The notes below the pieces were generated by a model. It ran no database searches. It had not been told where the DNA came from and was given only the letters and a program-made list of their open reading frames with translations. 64,000 nt of DNA from Bartonella birtlesii IBS 325. GTDB lineage: Bacteria > Pseudomonadota > Alphaproteobacteria > Rhizobiales > Rhizobiaceae. Positions 30,234 to 40,764 of this stretch are shown here, in pieces (position 1 is the first letter of the stretch; every line of letters begins with the position of its first letter). Position numbers and translations under genes: made by a program. Location of the stretch: positions 10,001-74,000 of the forward strand of contig NZ_CM001557.1 of NCBI RefSeq assembly GCF_000273375.1. Direction: 5' to 3'.

Positions 30234-30786
30234 GAAAAACATCAATAATAATAGGACAGATAAAAACAATCCCTCACCTTTCAGTAATGACGAAACCTTC
30301 CCTCCTTTTACAGCAGGTTTCCCCATTACAAAATACTAAAAAGATATATAATTCAAAACTATTTTTAAAAACGCTGTAAGCTTCAAAAAAATCATCACTG
30401 TAAAAACACAATAAAATGTATTTTGAATATTCTTTATGATATCTTATTCCTCCCCTTCTTCCTTGTTTAAAATAGGAAAAATACTAAAAAATATTTCAGA
30501 AACCACTTAAAAAGAAGAGAGAGATTAATCTCTACCAAGAGTGCATAGATTTTATGTTTTTATATAAGAAAAAAACATCAATACCAAATACAAATAATCC
30601 TTTGCAACACTATGCCATGAATATAAAGCATTTATCATGTGACATTTTCACTCATCAGCAAAGCAATCACATATTGTGACTCTTTTTATAAAGAAATAAA
30701 GAGCCCTTAAAAGACAATAAGAGAAATTTTAATAAATTAAAAGGTAGCAGAATATGCTGCCTCGCAAAAATACACATCCTATCTTA
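30234..30786. other. AT-rich spacer before the autotransporter array
   Basis: No gene or RNA recognised. GAAACCT and AGGTTTC at 30289-30318 could pair, without a U-tract. Confidence 0.35.
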
Positions 30787-32487
30787 TCAAAAACGATGGC
30801 GCAAACCAGCAGAAAAACCTGCTTCAGTAAGCCGATGCTGATAGATTACATCTCTATGAAGTGTGAATTCGGAGATAATTGTGCATTAAAACCAAGCCCT
30901 GCTTCAAGAAATAAACAAAAAGCACCCAACTAGAAATCTTTTTCAAAAGAGACAATCTGTTTATCTTCACAACTACGTGAAAGATAAAACTTATTATAAA
31001 AGGAAACAACACGACCTTCTTTAGAAGTAGAAAGAACCTTGGTAAAACGTCCACCAACACGCGCTATCCATTGTTCAACATTTCCCAAAATCAACATCAA
31101 GCTCATCAATATCACGCACACGATCAGACTGAAGATTCTGATAAATTAACTGCACCTGTGGATCAAAGAAAATACCCTTATGTCTCACAGCAAATGTTTT
31201 ACCGCCCTTTATGGCAATATTGACCTGCTTACTTTTTAACGTCGCTGTTTTATCCCGAATAAGTAAGAGAGCATCCCATCCATAAGAGAAGAAGTGCTCG
31301 CTTTAACCAATAGAGAAGCCTGACTTTCAGCTTTTAACAATAAATCACCAAAGATCTTCGTCTTTTCTGAGAATTCAAGAGTGCCTCTAATCCCATAATT
31401 CTTAGCCCCCTTCACATAAATAGCAATACCGTCTGGAACTGTCATATTTGTCTGTGATAAATAAACGAATGCTTTCCCCGTTACAACTGTTTTAGATTCT
31501 AAAAGCTTTTCATCCTCCCATTGCCTCAATATTTTCGCAAGTTCTTCTAGAGCTAAAACATTAAAATACAGACCATATGCTCCCTCCCTCTGTATAAAAA
31601 TATCATTTTTTTCTATCTTAATACTTGTATTCTGAAAGCCATTTTGTAAATTATATTTTTGTAATGATTTGCCATTTTCATCTGCATAACCTGAAAAATT
31701 TTTAATCAAGAAACCATGCATATGCTTAAGCTGAATCAATTATTTTTCAAATAAACATCACCATCTTGAGAAATCTCAAAAGCTTCTGGTAATATTCCCA
31801 TAGCTTCACCACTATTTATTATAGCTTCTTCTCTCTGCCCTTGTCCCGTAATAACCATAATATCGAGAAGATAGTGCCCGCCAAACCGTGTTGAAAATGA
31901 GCCAGTCTGATTAAAAGTAACGGTACCGCTTGACATTCTAAACATTGCACCCAAACCACGAACAAGTCCAATCCCTGTCATATTTAAATTATCCGTCTCA
32001 ATTTCGATATTCACACTCGATAAAGTAATATCCGTTTCTCTCCCCCATGCGTAAACAGCATGTGATATTCCCTTAATTGCCCCTACCGTCATACCAATAA
32101 CTGCATTCTGAGCACGAATCCCAGCTATATCCTTAAAATTTGAAGCTATGAGATTAAGCCTTCCACCATTTTTTACATAAGCACTATATGCAGATATTTT
32201 ATCTGGATTATCACCATAAACTGTTATCTGTGATGCATTAACAATAGTGTCTACATTTTCTATATACAGAGCTGCAACAAGCGCCATACGAAGAGACGTA
32301 TGCTGAAAATTTTTAAGTAATAAACTCTATCTGCAAATGTGCGTACCCTACTATCATTAGCACTATAAAACGCCTTTCCTAAATCACCTGAAGTTCCTGC
32401 GGCATGAACATAACTAATTGGTAAAAAATAAAAAATAGCTGTTGTAAAAGTGCATAAAAATATATGATTACGAAATACATTGACCAT
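30787..32487 (-). pseudogene. Autotransporter relic: passenger with internal deletion into the barrel
   Basis: From the 5' side (32487) it has a signal peptide (MVNVFRNHIFLCTFTTAIFYF...), a frameshift near 32300 in AAAAATTTT, passenger sequence closely related to the gene at 33357-36668 (VNASQITVYGDN, IKNFSGYADENGK, VYLSQTNMTVPDGIAIY), another frameshift at 31737, then at about 31250 a jump straight from passenger (SSLMDGMLSY) to the middle of the barrel (RDKTATLK, out of frame), and finally a barrel C-terminus riddled with stops, ending GLRHRF. A few hundred codons, including the linker and the first barrel strands, are deleted. No product of function is expected. Confidence 0.88.
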
Positions 32488-32637
32488 AACTCTTCTTCAC
32501 CCCTACTTAATAACGAAGAATATTTTGAATGTATTTAATTATAGTAAAGTTCTTAAAATATAAAAACGATAAACTAATTTAATACTTAATATAACAATTT
32601 ATAATTATATATAAATCATTCTATATTTTATTTATAG

Positions 32638-33408
32638 CTAAAAACGATGACGTAAACCACTAGAAAAACTTACTTCAGAAAACCCAGCTTTAGTAAGCCG
32701 ACGCTGATAGGTTATATTTCCATGAAATGCAAGCCTTGGAGATAATAGAGCATTAAAACCAAGCCCTACCTCTAAAGGAGTGCCAAAAGCACCTAATTGA
32801 AAATCTTTTTTAAAAGACACAATCTCTCTCTCTCTAAAATTATAGGAAATATAGAGCTTACTATAGAAAGAAATAACACGCCCTTCCTCAGAAGAAGAAA
32901 AAAACTTACTTAAACACCCACCAAAACGCGCTGTCCATTGATCAAATTTTCCCAAATCAACATCAATATTATCAACATCATGCACACGATTAAATTGAAG
33001 ACGCTGATAGAGAAGCTGAATCTGTGGATTAAAAATGATACTCTTATGCCCTGCGATAAATGTTTTACCACTAGTCAAAGAAGTATTAAGCTGTCTTCCC
33101 TTTAACGTTGCTGTCTTATCCCGAATAAGGGTAAACACATCTCCCTTAAACAAACCATAAGAAAATACGCCATTTACGTAAAAATCTGTATCATGCTGCA
33201 TATTTCCATAAGCAGCAACAGACCATTTATCAAATGGACTCTTTTTGCTATATTCAACATCTTGAGGATACAGGGAGAGGCTTCCATAAGTGCCCATAAC
33301 CCCAAATAATGTGTGACTGTATAAACTTTCAATTTCTTTTAAAAAAATACCTGCTTCTAGTGCCGTATAATCGAGATCAGCCCCATACCCATATTCAAGA
33401 GCAGACAA
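32638..33408 (-). CDS. Autotransporter beta-barrel, 3' half of a frameshifted gene
   Basis: The 256-residue frame is the barrel of the gene whose passenger lies at 33357-36668. It carries the family barrel phrases FDKWSVAAYGNMQ, GLFKGDV, RDKTATLKG, FNPQIQLLYQRLQF and ends in the outer-membrane signature GLRHRF with a C-terminal phenylalanine. It is out of frame with the passenger by one base; the correct joining point is the C5T5 tract at 33448-33457. It has no ribosome-binding site of its own, so it should be made only if the frame is restored. Confidence 0.85.
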   Translation of the reverse strand: MSALEYGYGADLDYTALEAGIFLKEIESLYSHTLFGVMGTYGSLSLYPQDVEYSKKSPFDKWSVAAYGNMQHDTDFYVNGVFSYGLFKGDVFTLIRDKTATLKGRQLNTSLTSGKTFIAGHKSIIFNPQIQLLYQRLQFNRVHDVDNIDVDLGKFDQWTARFGGCLSKFFSSSEEGRVISFYSKLYISYNFREREIVSFKKDFQLGAFGTPLEVGLGFNALLSPRLAFHGNITYQRRLTKAGFSEVSFSSGLRHRF

Positions 33409-36400
33409 ATTTGAAGCATAATGATAATTTCCGCCATAACCACGAACAAAAAGGGGGAAATTTCATCATTTTTCAAAAGACTACCAGCAACCCTTCGCAT
33501 AATTTTTAATTTTTTATTTTGAATGGTCAAATCCATCAAGCCAGCTTGGAACAGGGCATTGGGCAACAAAAGATATGTTGGCAATTGCGGAACAATAGCT
33601 CTAACTTGAGACTTAGGCTGAATATCAGGCTGAACAGAAACCTCTGGCAAAGAATCTACGGGTTTAAATGGCTCAGAAGACTTTGGCTCAATAGATGTAA
33701 GAGAGAAAGAAGCCGTGGGGTCAGATGGCTCAGATGATGGTACAGGCAAAGAAGATGCAGGAAGAGAATCCTTAGACAAAGTATTTACAAGAACAGATGG
33801 CTCAGATGGTAGTACCTCTGTAGGTGTTTTAGTTGGTACAAACGGCACAGATTGCGCAGAAGAAGGATTCTTTGGATCAGGTGGAATGGACGCAGATAGA
33901 GTGGAATCCGTAGGAAGAGAATCTACCAAAGCAGATGGTACAACAGAAGAAGGCTTTTTTTCAATAGATGTAAGAGAAAGAGAAGCCGTAGGATCAGGTG
34001 AATCAGATGATGGTACAGGCAAAGAAGGTGCAGGAAGAGAATCCTTAGACAAAGTATTTACAAGAACAGATGGCTCAGATGGTAGTACCTCTGTAGGCAT
34101 TTTAGTTGGTACAAACGGCACAGATTGCGCAGAAGAAGGATTCTTTGGATCAGGTGGAATAGATTCGGATAGAGTGGAATCCGTAGGAGGAGAATCCACC
34201 GAAGCAGATGGAATAACAGAAGAAGACTTTGGTTCAATAGATATAGGTGAAAGAGAAGCTATAAGATCTGACGGTTCAAGTACTTCAGACAAAGACGGTG
34301 TAGATGATGGTACAGGCAGCGGTTCAATAGAAGAAGATGCAGAAACAGAATCCTTAGACGGAGGAATGACCGAATCGATTGGTTCAAATGGTGGAACTTC
34401 AGCAGAAGTTTCAGTTGGAACAAGTGGTGCAGGCACAGGTTGTACAGAAGAAGAATCCCTTGGATCAGCTGGAACAGGTACAACTGGAGCAGAATCCATA
34501 GATGGAGAAACTATAGGAGTAGATGCCTCAGCCCCGGAAGTCCCTGTTTCTACAGCTGTAGAAACGGTAGAAATAGAATTCGTAGGAGCAGATGTTTCAA
34601 ATGATTCAGATACTTCAAGTAAAGACGGTGTTGATGCTACAGGCACTGAATCAACAGAAGGAGATTGTTCAGCTAAAGACGATGGAGGCGAAATGGGCTC
34701 TACTGGTGGCTCAGAAGGAACAATTCCTGATTCAGGGAGGGATGGTAAAAATGGAGAATCTAAAGACGAAACAGAAGTAGATTTAGATTCAGAAGAATTT
34801 GATTTAGGATCAATATAAACACCTTCGAGACGAAAATCCCAAAAATCTCCACTTCCTGCAACCAATCGATTCTCTAATTGTGATTGTCCCCAAGAAGAAG
34901 TTGGACCATAAGCGCGAAGATGATATTGATAAGGAAAACCATTAATTGTAATATAATTATTAATTAATTTAAAAGAATTTTCCTCCGCCGTCCCAGCAAC
35001 TTGAACAAGTGAAATACTTTGACTTTCTTTATTGCCTACTTCTTCTCCTGAAGTTTTGGAAAAGTTTTCCATCACGAGCAATGTAGTTCCCCAGACATTC
35101 CCGTAGATCAGAATGCGATCAGTTTTCTCAGGATCAAATAAACCATTCTTATTGAGAAACGTGCCGAGCTTAATCTGAGTATTACCATCTGCACCATATA
35201 CATACTCCTCGTCATCTAACATTACTTGGTTTATATCACTTTCTTTTCCAATATGCAGCGTTTGATAACCACTAGATTGATAATGATCAAAAGCAATTGT
35301 ACTATCTTCAAGAGAAATACCTGAAAGCGATGAAACCGTAGCATCTGCCTCCTGTGAGCCTTTATATTTACTTTTGGTAAGAAGCCATTTAGAACCACGC
35401 TTTAAATTCAAATAAATATCAGAAGTATCTTCAACACGAGAATCTCCTGTAAGTGTAGAGGAATTTGCTTCAACGAGAAGATAAGAATCATTCTCAGCTT
35501 TTAATAACAAATCACCGGAGATTTTTGTGTTTTCTAAGTTAACTATAGCTTGAGCTCCATAAACATCATCTCCGGCACTATAAATAGCTATACCATCTGG
35601 AACCGTGAAATTTGTCTCTGATAAATAAACAAACGCTTCTCCCATAACAACTTGTTGCGCTTCGGAAAACGTTGAAGGTGTTATATAATCCTCTAACAAA
35701 TCAACCCATGCATTTGGATCTAACCCATAAAAATACAGACCACGTGCTCCCTTCCCCTTAATAGAAATATCTGTATTTTCAATTTTAATATTTGTCTTTT
35801 TAAACTCATACGATGAATTAAATTTATTAATTAATTTGCCATTATCATCTGCATAACCTGTAAAATTTTTAATCAAAAAACCATGCATGCCAATAAGTTC
35901 TACCGGACTATTCCTTAATTGAACGTTACTACCTTGAAATACCTCAAAAGCGCCTAGTAATTTATCAATATTTTTTTCGTCTTCTATAACAGTTTCTCGT
36001 TTCCCTATTCCCTTAATAACAGTATTATCAAAAGTATATTGCCCTCCAAATTGTGCTGAAAACGCACCAATCTCATTAAAAGTAACGGTACTGCCTGACA
36101 TCCTAATCTTTGAACCAAAACTGCTAACAAGACCTATCTCTTGTGTACTATTTAATTGACTTGGTTTAGTCTCAATATTTATACGCACCAAAGCAACATC
36201 GGTTTCTATCCCAAATGCATCCATAACAAGAGAAGTCCCCGTAATCGACCCATCTGTCATGCGAACAACTGAATTTTGAGCATGAAGTGCAAGAACATCC
36301 TTAAAATTTGCATTTTTTAAATCAAGATGTGCACCACCTTTTAGATATGCACCATACACATTTCCTTGACCTGAATTATCGCCCGTAACAGTTATCTCAG

Positions 36401-36668
36401 ATGCATTAACAACTGTACCTTGTCCTTCTATATACAAAGCTGCAATAGGAGCGGAATCAGAAGAAACTCTCCAAGAATTTTTTAAATGATAAGTTTTATT
36501 TCTTATTGTGTGTTTTTTACCATCACCGCATATATACACACTCTCGCTGTCATCACAGTTTTTCTTAAAACTATTGGGAGCTGCATAAACACTCATGACG
36601 AGCAAAAAAGAAACAGGTGCAGCTGTAAAAGAGAATAAAAACCTATATTTTCTCAGTATATTAACCAT
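33357..36668 (-). CDS. Autotransporter passenger with Pro/Ser repeat linker, frameshifted before the barrel
   Basis: The 1103-residue frame has a signal peptide (residues 1-29), a C-x(8)-C-GDGK N-terminal motif, a beta-helix type passenger ending at FWDFRLE (about residue 611), a Pro/Ser/Thr-rich linker of some 400 residues with three 91-residue repeats, and the helix RAIVPQLPTYLLLPNALF leading to the barrel. The frame is then lost in a C5T5 tract (33448-33457) and ends after about 35 out-of-frame residues. The barrel continues in the next frame. It may be phase-variable or simply inactivated. Confidence 0.88.
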   Translation of the reverse strand: MVNILRKYRFLFSFTAAPVSFLLVMSVYAAPNSFKKNCDDSESVYICGDGKKHTIRNKTYHLKNSWRVSSDSAPIAALYIEGQGTVVNASEITVTGDNSGQGNVYGAYLKGGAHLDLKNANFKDVLALHAQNSVVRMTDGSITGTSLVMDAFGIETDVALVRINIETKPSQLNSTQEIGLVSSFGSKIRMSGSTVTFNEIGAFSAQFGGQYTFDNTVIKGIGKRETVIEDEKNIDKLLGAFEVFQGSNVQLRNSPVELIGMHGFLIKNFTGYADDNGKLINKFNSSYEFKKTNIKIENTDISIKGKGARGLYFYGLDPNAWVDLLEDYITPSTFSEAQQVVMGEAFVYLSETNFTVPDGIAIYSAGDDVYGAQAIVNLENTKISGDLLLKAENDSYLLVEANSSTLTGDSRVEDTSDIYLNLKRGSKWLLTKSKYKGSQEADATVSSLSGISLEDSTIAFDHYQSSGYQTLHIGKESDINQVMLDDEEYVYGADGNTQIKLGTFLNKNGLFDPEKTDRILIYGNVWGTTLLVMENFSKTSGEEVGNKESQSISLVQVAGTAEENSFKLINNYITINGFPYQYHLRAYGPTSSWGQSQLENRLVAGSGDFWDFRLEGVYIDPKSNSSESKSTSVSSLDSPFLPSLPESGIVPSEPPVEPISPPSSLAEQSPSVDSVPVASTPSLLEVSESFETSAPTNSISTVSTAVETGTSGAEASTPIVSPSMDSAPVVPVPADPRDSSSVQPVPAPLVPTETSAEVPPFEPIDSVIPPSKDSVSASSSIEPLPVPSSTPSLSEVLEPSDLIASLSPISIEPKSSSVIPSASVDSPPTDSTLSESIPPDPKNPSSAQSVPFVPTKMPTEVLPSEPSVLVNTLSKDSLPAPSLPVPSSDSPDPTASLSLTSIEKKPSSVVPSALVDSLPTDSTLSASIPPDPKNPSSAQSVPFVPTKTPTEVLPSEPSVLVNTLSKDSLPASSLPVPSSEPSDPTASFSLTSIEPKSSEPFKPVDSLPEVSVQPDIQPKSQVRAIVPQLPTYLLLPNALFQAGLMDLTIQNKKLKIMRRVAGSLLKNDEISPFLFVVMAEIIIMLQICLLLNMGMGLISIIRH
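33688..34500 (-). repeat. Three 273-bp tandem repeats (91 residues each) in the passenger linker
   Basis: The phrase TCAATAGATRTARGWGARAG recurs at 33688, 33961 and 34234 on the plus strand, exactly 273 bases apart. The first two copies are nearly identical and the third is degenerate. On the coding strand they encode Pro/Ser/Thr/Asp-rich repeats (with SAQSVPFVPTK and PSEPSVLVNTLSKDS). Confidence 0.9.
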
Positions 36669-36756
36669 ATACCCCTCTCATAATCTCCCTCCCCCTTAAT
36701 TTGTATCTAAAAGAAAATAAAATCTAAAATAATACTAAATTAAATACACAAATAAT

Positions 36757-36794
36757 GAGAAGTATAAAATTTAAATATTCATTTTATACTTCTC
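36757..36794 (-). terminator. AT-rich perfect inverted repeat after the 36842 autotransporter
   Basis: GAGAAGTATAAAAT and ATTTTATACTTCTC form a 14-bp perfect stem with a 10-base loop, 48 bases beyond the stop codon of the gene ending at 36842. A terminator is plausible although a U-tract is weak. Confidence 0.5.
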
Positions 36795-36841
36795 ATAACA
36801 CTCTATAACTTACGTAAAACTTACTTTATATTTCATAAGTA

Positions 36842-39463
36842 CTAAAAACGGTAGCGAAGACCGCCTGCAAAACGCGTTCCTGAAAAACCAGCTTTGCTTA
36901 TCTTATGCTGATAAGTCACATCTCCATGCAAAGCAAAGTTCGAAGACAATTGCGCATTAAAACCAATTCCTGCTTCTAACAAAGAGCCAAAAGCACCCAA
37001 CTGGAATTTATCTCCAAAATGCACGAACTGTTTTCCTGCAAAACTATGAGCAAGATGAAGCTTTCCACTGAAAGAAACAATGTTACCTGTTTGAGATGCA
37101 GGAAGTGTCTTGCTTAAACGTCCACCAGCACGCATTACCCACTGATTCAGTTTTCCTATTTCAATATCAAAACCATCGACATCAGATGCTTTATCAAAGA
37201 GCAGATTCTGATAAACAATCTGAATCTGTGGATCAAAAACAAGACCTTCATATCCTGTCATAAATCTCTTACCGCTAACCAAGGAAGCATTCAGAGAATT
37301 TCCCTTCAACGTTGCTGTTTTCCCTCTTTTAAGAGTAAGAACGTCGCCCTTAAACAATCCATAAGAAAACAAACCATCTAGATAAAAGCCACTATCACTC
37401 TGCATGCTGCCATAGGCTGTAACCGACCATTTATCAAATGCACTCTTCTTGCTCTCTATGACATCCTGAGGCTGTAGAGAAATTTTCCCATAAGTTCCTA
37501 TAATTCCAAAACTTGTGTTACGATCTGCACTTTCTATTTCTTTCAGCAAAAAACCTGCCTCTACAGCATGATAACCAAGATTTCCTCCATAGCCATATTG
37601 AAGCTCAGGAAGATCCGAAACATAATGGTTATGTCCACCATAACCCCGCACAAAAAAAGCAGGATTTTCACTATTTTCCAAAAGACTTCCAACAGCAGCA
37701 CGGAGTGTCTCTAGCTGTTTATTCTGATTACTAATATCGACTAAACCAGCATGAAACAAAGCATTTGGCAACAATAGATATGTTGGAACTTGTGGGACAA
37801 CAGCTTTAACGCCCTCGTCAAAATAAAAAACAGAACCATCATGACCAGCAAAAACATCATTATGATGAGCATGAGATCTAATAGAGCGAGATATGCGAGA
37901 ATGAGATACCTGCCCTTTTAACCGAGAGGCCTTCAATTGAGCAGAACGAGGAGAGCGCTGAACATATTCGGCTTCAAGGCGGAAATCCCAAAAATCTCCA
38001 TTATAAATATTTTTTTCTTTAGCTAATTTGTTTTTATCTTTTTCTTGCCGATGAGAAGAATTAGGACCATAAGCACGCAGATTATATCGGTAAGGTGCCC
38101 CTCTTAAAGCTACATAATCAGTCGCCAGTTTAAAGGAATCTGCCTCGGCCTTTCCATAAACCTGAATAATTGAAACACTTGGGCTCTCCTTTTGCTCACC
38201 TTGGCTACGCCCCTTTCCTTGCGCTGTAGCAGCTGAAATTTCCACAACCTGCACTTTTGTTTTTCCATAAACATCACCATAGACAACAAGTTTATCAGCC
38301 TTTATTTCCTTTTTTTGACCATCCGTAGCAAAAGATGCATTTACAATAAGTCGCGCATTGCTTGCAACATATGCATAATCTGAGACAAGATCATCTGCCC
38401 CAATCTGAAGAGTTTGATAATGACCATCTTTCGGTTTTTGGAAAAAAATAGAACTGTTAACATTCCTTACAAATGAAACAGATGAAACCGTAGATTGTAC
38501 ATTTTTTCGGTTATTACTTTTTCTTGGTGTCACAGTCCATTGCGATTTATTAAACAAATTAAGCTCTGCATAAGAGCTTTTATCAATATGCGTGCTCCCT
38601 GTAAGAAAAGAAGCATCAGCTAAAACTGACGCATATGAATTATTTTTAATCTCTAATAACCGATTAGCAAAGATACGTGACCCCTCTATTGCAGTGATAT
38701 AAGAGGATCTTCTGATATCATCAGCATAAATAGCCGTGCCATTAGGAACTTTTAAAGAGCTCTTCTTAAAAAGAACCTCCCCTAATGGAAACAACGCCTC
38801 TCCTTCCGTATATTTATCTTCTGAAAGACCTCCCAGAAAATACAACCCACGAACCCCGTGTCCCTTAAGAGTAATATCTGAACTTTCAAACACAATATCA
38901 GACTTACCGCTCATTCCTTGCGAACCTTTTTCTTTTTGCTCAAGCAAAGAAAAAGCTGGGGCACTTTCAGCTACTAAACCATAAACATTGCTAACATTAA
39001 CCGTGTTATCCCTAACAAGGAGAGCCCCACCTTGTTCTACGCCGAAAATCGCCTGATTTACACCATTATTACGACCACTTACTTTTTTACTATTATGTGT
39101 ATTTTTTCCACTACTGGTAATTGAACCGCTTTCCAAAACAACCTTTGTCTTTTTGGGTGAAAACACATCTGATGTAATTGTGCCAGCTTTTTTTAATTTT
39201 AAAATCCCATCAATATTTAATGCTTTCTCTCCTACCTTAATAGAAGCCGGCGAAAACCCCTTTATAACTGTAACACCAGCAATATCAGGACGGGCAACAT
39301 CAGTGTTCTCAATTTTCCCAAGATCATCACATTTATGTGAATTTAAAAGGGAACTGCATGAAGGTTTAGAATCTTGTGCTCCAGCATTTATATTGGTTAT
39401 AAAGAAAAAAACCGATGTTGTAAGGGCACATAAACATACATGGTGTTTTAAGACTTTAATCAT
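36842..39463 (-). CDS. Autotransporter (type Va secreted surface protein), intact
   Basis: The 873-residue protein has a signal peptide (residues 1-29, ending NAGAQ), an N-terminal C-x(8)-C motif (CSSLLNSHKC), a passenger with beta-helix-like strands and IYADD / VPNGTAIY phrase, the conserved passenger end FWDFRLE, then VKAVVPQVPTYLLLPNALFH (about residue 553) and a barrel of about 280 residues (FFVRGYGG, FDKWSVTAYG, GLFKGDVLTL) ending in GGLRYRF. A variable His/Arg/Ser linker (about residues 515-550) separates passenger and barrel. Paralogue of its neighbours. Bartonella proteins of this general type include the angiogenic factor BafA and the CAMP-like factor Cfa; I cannot assign orthology. 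Confidence 0.92.
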   Translation of the reverse strand: MIKVLKHHVCLCALTTSVFFFITNINAGAQDSKPSCSSLLNSHKCDDLGKIENTDVARPDIAGVTVIKGFSPASIKVGEKALNIDGILKLKKAGTITSDVFSPKKTKVVLESGSITSSGKNTHNSKKVSGRNNGVNQAIFGVEQGGALLVRDNTVNVSNVYGLVAESAPAFSLLEQKEKGSQGMSGKSDIVFESSDITLKGHGVRGLYFLGGLSEDKYTEGEALFPLGEVLFKKSSLKVPNGTAIYADDIRRSSYITAIEGSRIFANRLLEIKNNSYASVLADASFLTGSTHIDKSSYAELNLFNKSQWTVTPRKSNNRKNVQSTVSSVSFVRNVNSSIFFQKPKDGHYQTLQIGADDLVSDYAYVASNARLIVNASFATDGQKKEIKADKLVVYGDVYGKTKVQVVEISAATAQGKGRSQGEQKESPSVSIIQVYGKAEADSFKLATDYVALRGAPYRYNLRAYGPNSSHRQEKDKNKLAKEKNIYNGDFWDFRLEAEYVQRSPRSAQLKASRLKGQVSHSRISRSIRSHAHHNDVFAGHDGSVFYFDEGVKAVVPQVPTYLLLPNALFHAGLVDISNQNKQLETLRAAVGSLLENSENPAFFVRGYGGHNHYVSDLPELQYGYGGNLGYHAVEAGFLLKEIESADRNTSFGIIGTYGKISLQPQDVIESKKSAFDKWSVTAYGSMQSDSGFYLDGLFSYGLFKGDVLTLKRGKTATLKGNSLNASLVSGKRFMTGYEGLVFDPQIQIVYQNLLFDKASDVDGFDIEIGKLNQWVMRAGGRLSKTLPASQTGNIVSFSGKLHLAHSFAGKQFVHFGDKFQLGAFGSLLEAGIGFNAQLSSNFALHGDVTYQHKISKAGFSGTRFAGGLRYRF

Positions 39464-39551
39464 AATTTACTACAAACTTTCTTATCTCATTCACATAAAA
39501 AACTGAGGAGACATATCTACCGATAGCTCCATTAAGAAGTTTTCTGTAATT

Positions 39552-39572
39552 CGTTTTGTGTTGTATGTAAAG
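39552..39572 (-). promoter_or_regulatory. Shared autotransporter upstream box (copy 1)
   Basis: Minus-strand CTTTACATACAACACAAAAC, one of four near-identical 21-bp boxes upstream of paralogous autotransporters, 89 bases before this start codon. TTTACA could be a -35 element. Confidence 0.55.
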
Positions 39573-39653
39573 TTAAAATCAAAAAAATAACACAATAAAG
39601 TCACTATTTGTATTTTAAAAATTTTGCTAAAAATATATCAAGAAAAAATGCAA

Positions 39654-40397
39654 TTAAAAATGATAACAGAATCCACTAGGAAAATGTGTTCCAAAAAAAC
39701 CAGCTTTGGTAAATTTAGATAGGTCAGATCGCTATGAAATGTAATCTTTGTAAACAATTGTGCATAAACACCCAACCTTGCTTCCAGAAAAGAACCCAAA
39801 GCACCCAATAGAAAAGTATCCCCCCAATACACGAATTATTTATCACTAAAATCACCAACAAAATGAAATTTACCATAGAAAGAAACCACATGTGCTTCTT
39901 CAAATGCTGTAAGAACCTTGGTTAAATACCGGTCAACACGCGCCATCCAATAATCTGGTCTTCTCATTTCAATATCAACACCCTTAACATCATATGTCTT
40001 ACAATAACTGAAGATGTTGATAAACAAATTGTATCTGTGGATTAAAAACAAAATTTTCGCACCCCACTATAAACGCTTTACCTGTTATCTAAGTACTTTT
40101 GCCTACATAACCATTTACATACGAAATACCATTAATAATGATAGCATCTGCTCCAATGACTGTATTTTCCCCTCAGGCCTCTATCACTGCATCAGGATTT
40201 TCACTCCTAACTATATAAGTTTTTTCAGAGATTTTATGTTCTTTTCCATCATTACAGTGATAAAATGAAGCATTTTTACTACATGAAAATTGTCTCTTGC
40301 CAGCAGATTAATCATGAGCATCAGCATTATGTACAAAAATAAGAATAATTATTGTAAAATGACATAAAGAGGGGTGATTTTTAAATATTTTGATCAT
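39654..40397 (-). pseudogene. Short autotransporter relic with internal deletion and stops
   Basis: Starting at 40397 it reads MIKIFKNHPSLCHFTIIIL (signal peptide), a stop, then the family motif FSCSKNASFYHCNDGKEHKI, two more stops (after VIEA and GKST), then directly barrel sequence ITGKAF...FNPQIQFVYQHLQ, a frameshift near 40020, VDIEMRRPDYWMARVDRYLTK, a stop, and a barrel end GFFGTHFPSGFCYHF. Nearly all the passenger is missing. It still has the shared upstream box. A dead gene. Confidence 0.88.
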
Positions 40398-40509
40398 AAT
40401 TTCTATAGATTTCCTTCCTGTTCCTATGAAAAACAACAAACCAACTTTCACGTAATTTCTTTTATTAATTGTGCACAAGAGATATAATACATTTTATATT
40501 TTGTTGATC

Positions 40510-40530
40510 CGTTATGTGTTTTATGTAAAG
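40510..40530 (-). promoter_or_regulatory. Shared autotransporter upstream box (copy 2)
   Basis: Minus-strand CTTTACATAAAACACATAAC, 113 bases before the start of the relic at 39654-40397. Confidence 0.55.
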
Positions 40531-40710
40531 GTAAAAAATCACGCCCCAAAGCTGCAATATCAGCAAAAATACAATCAAAAAGAAAAGCACATACCCCCTC
40601 AAAAAACATTCTCTAAAAACAGTAAATTTGTAGGAATGGAAAGCAACCCAACAAAAGCAAGGAAATTTTAAAAAGAAAAAACTCTAAAAATAACTAAACG
40701 ACTGTTATCA

Positions 40711-40741
40711 AAAAAGCCACAAATATAATTTGTGGCTTTTC
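40711..40741 (-). terminator. Intrinsic terminator of the 40765 autotransporter
   Basis: GCCACAAAT-ATA-ATTTGTGGC (40716-40736) forms a 9-bp stem with A/T runs on both sides, just beyond the stop codon. Confidence 0.88.
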
Positions 40742-40764
40742 AAAATATTCATTACAAAACCAAA

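Noticed and set aside
33715..34818. A 367-codon plus-strand open frame rich in Gly/Asp/Glu/Ser
   Set aside because: It is the antisense of the repetitive Pro/Ser/Thr-rich linker; its composition mirrors the repeats and there is no promoter or ribosome-binding site.
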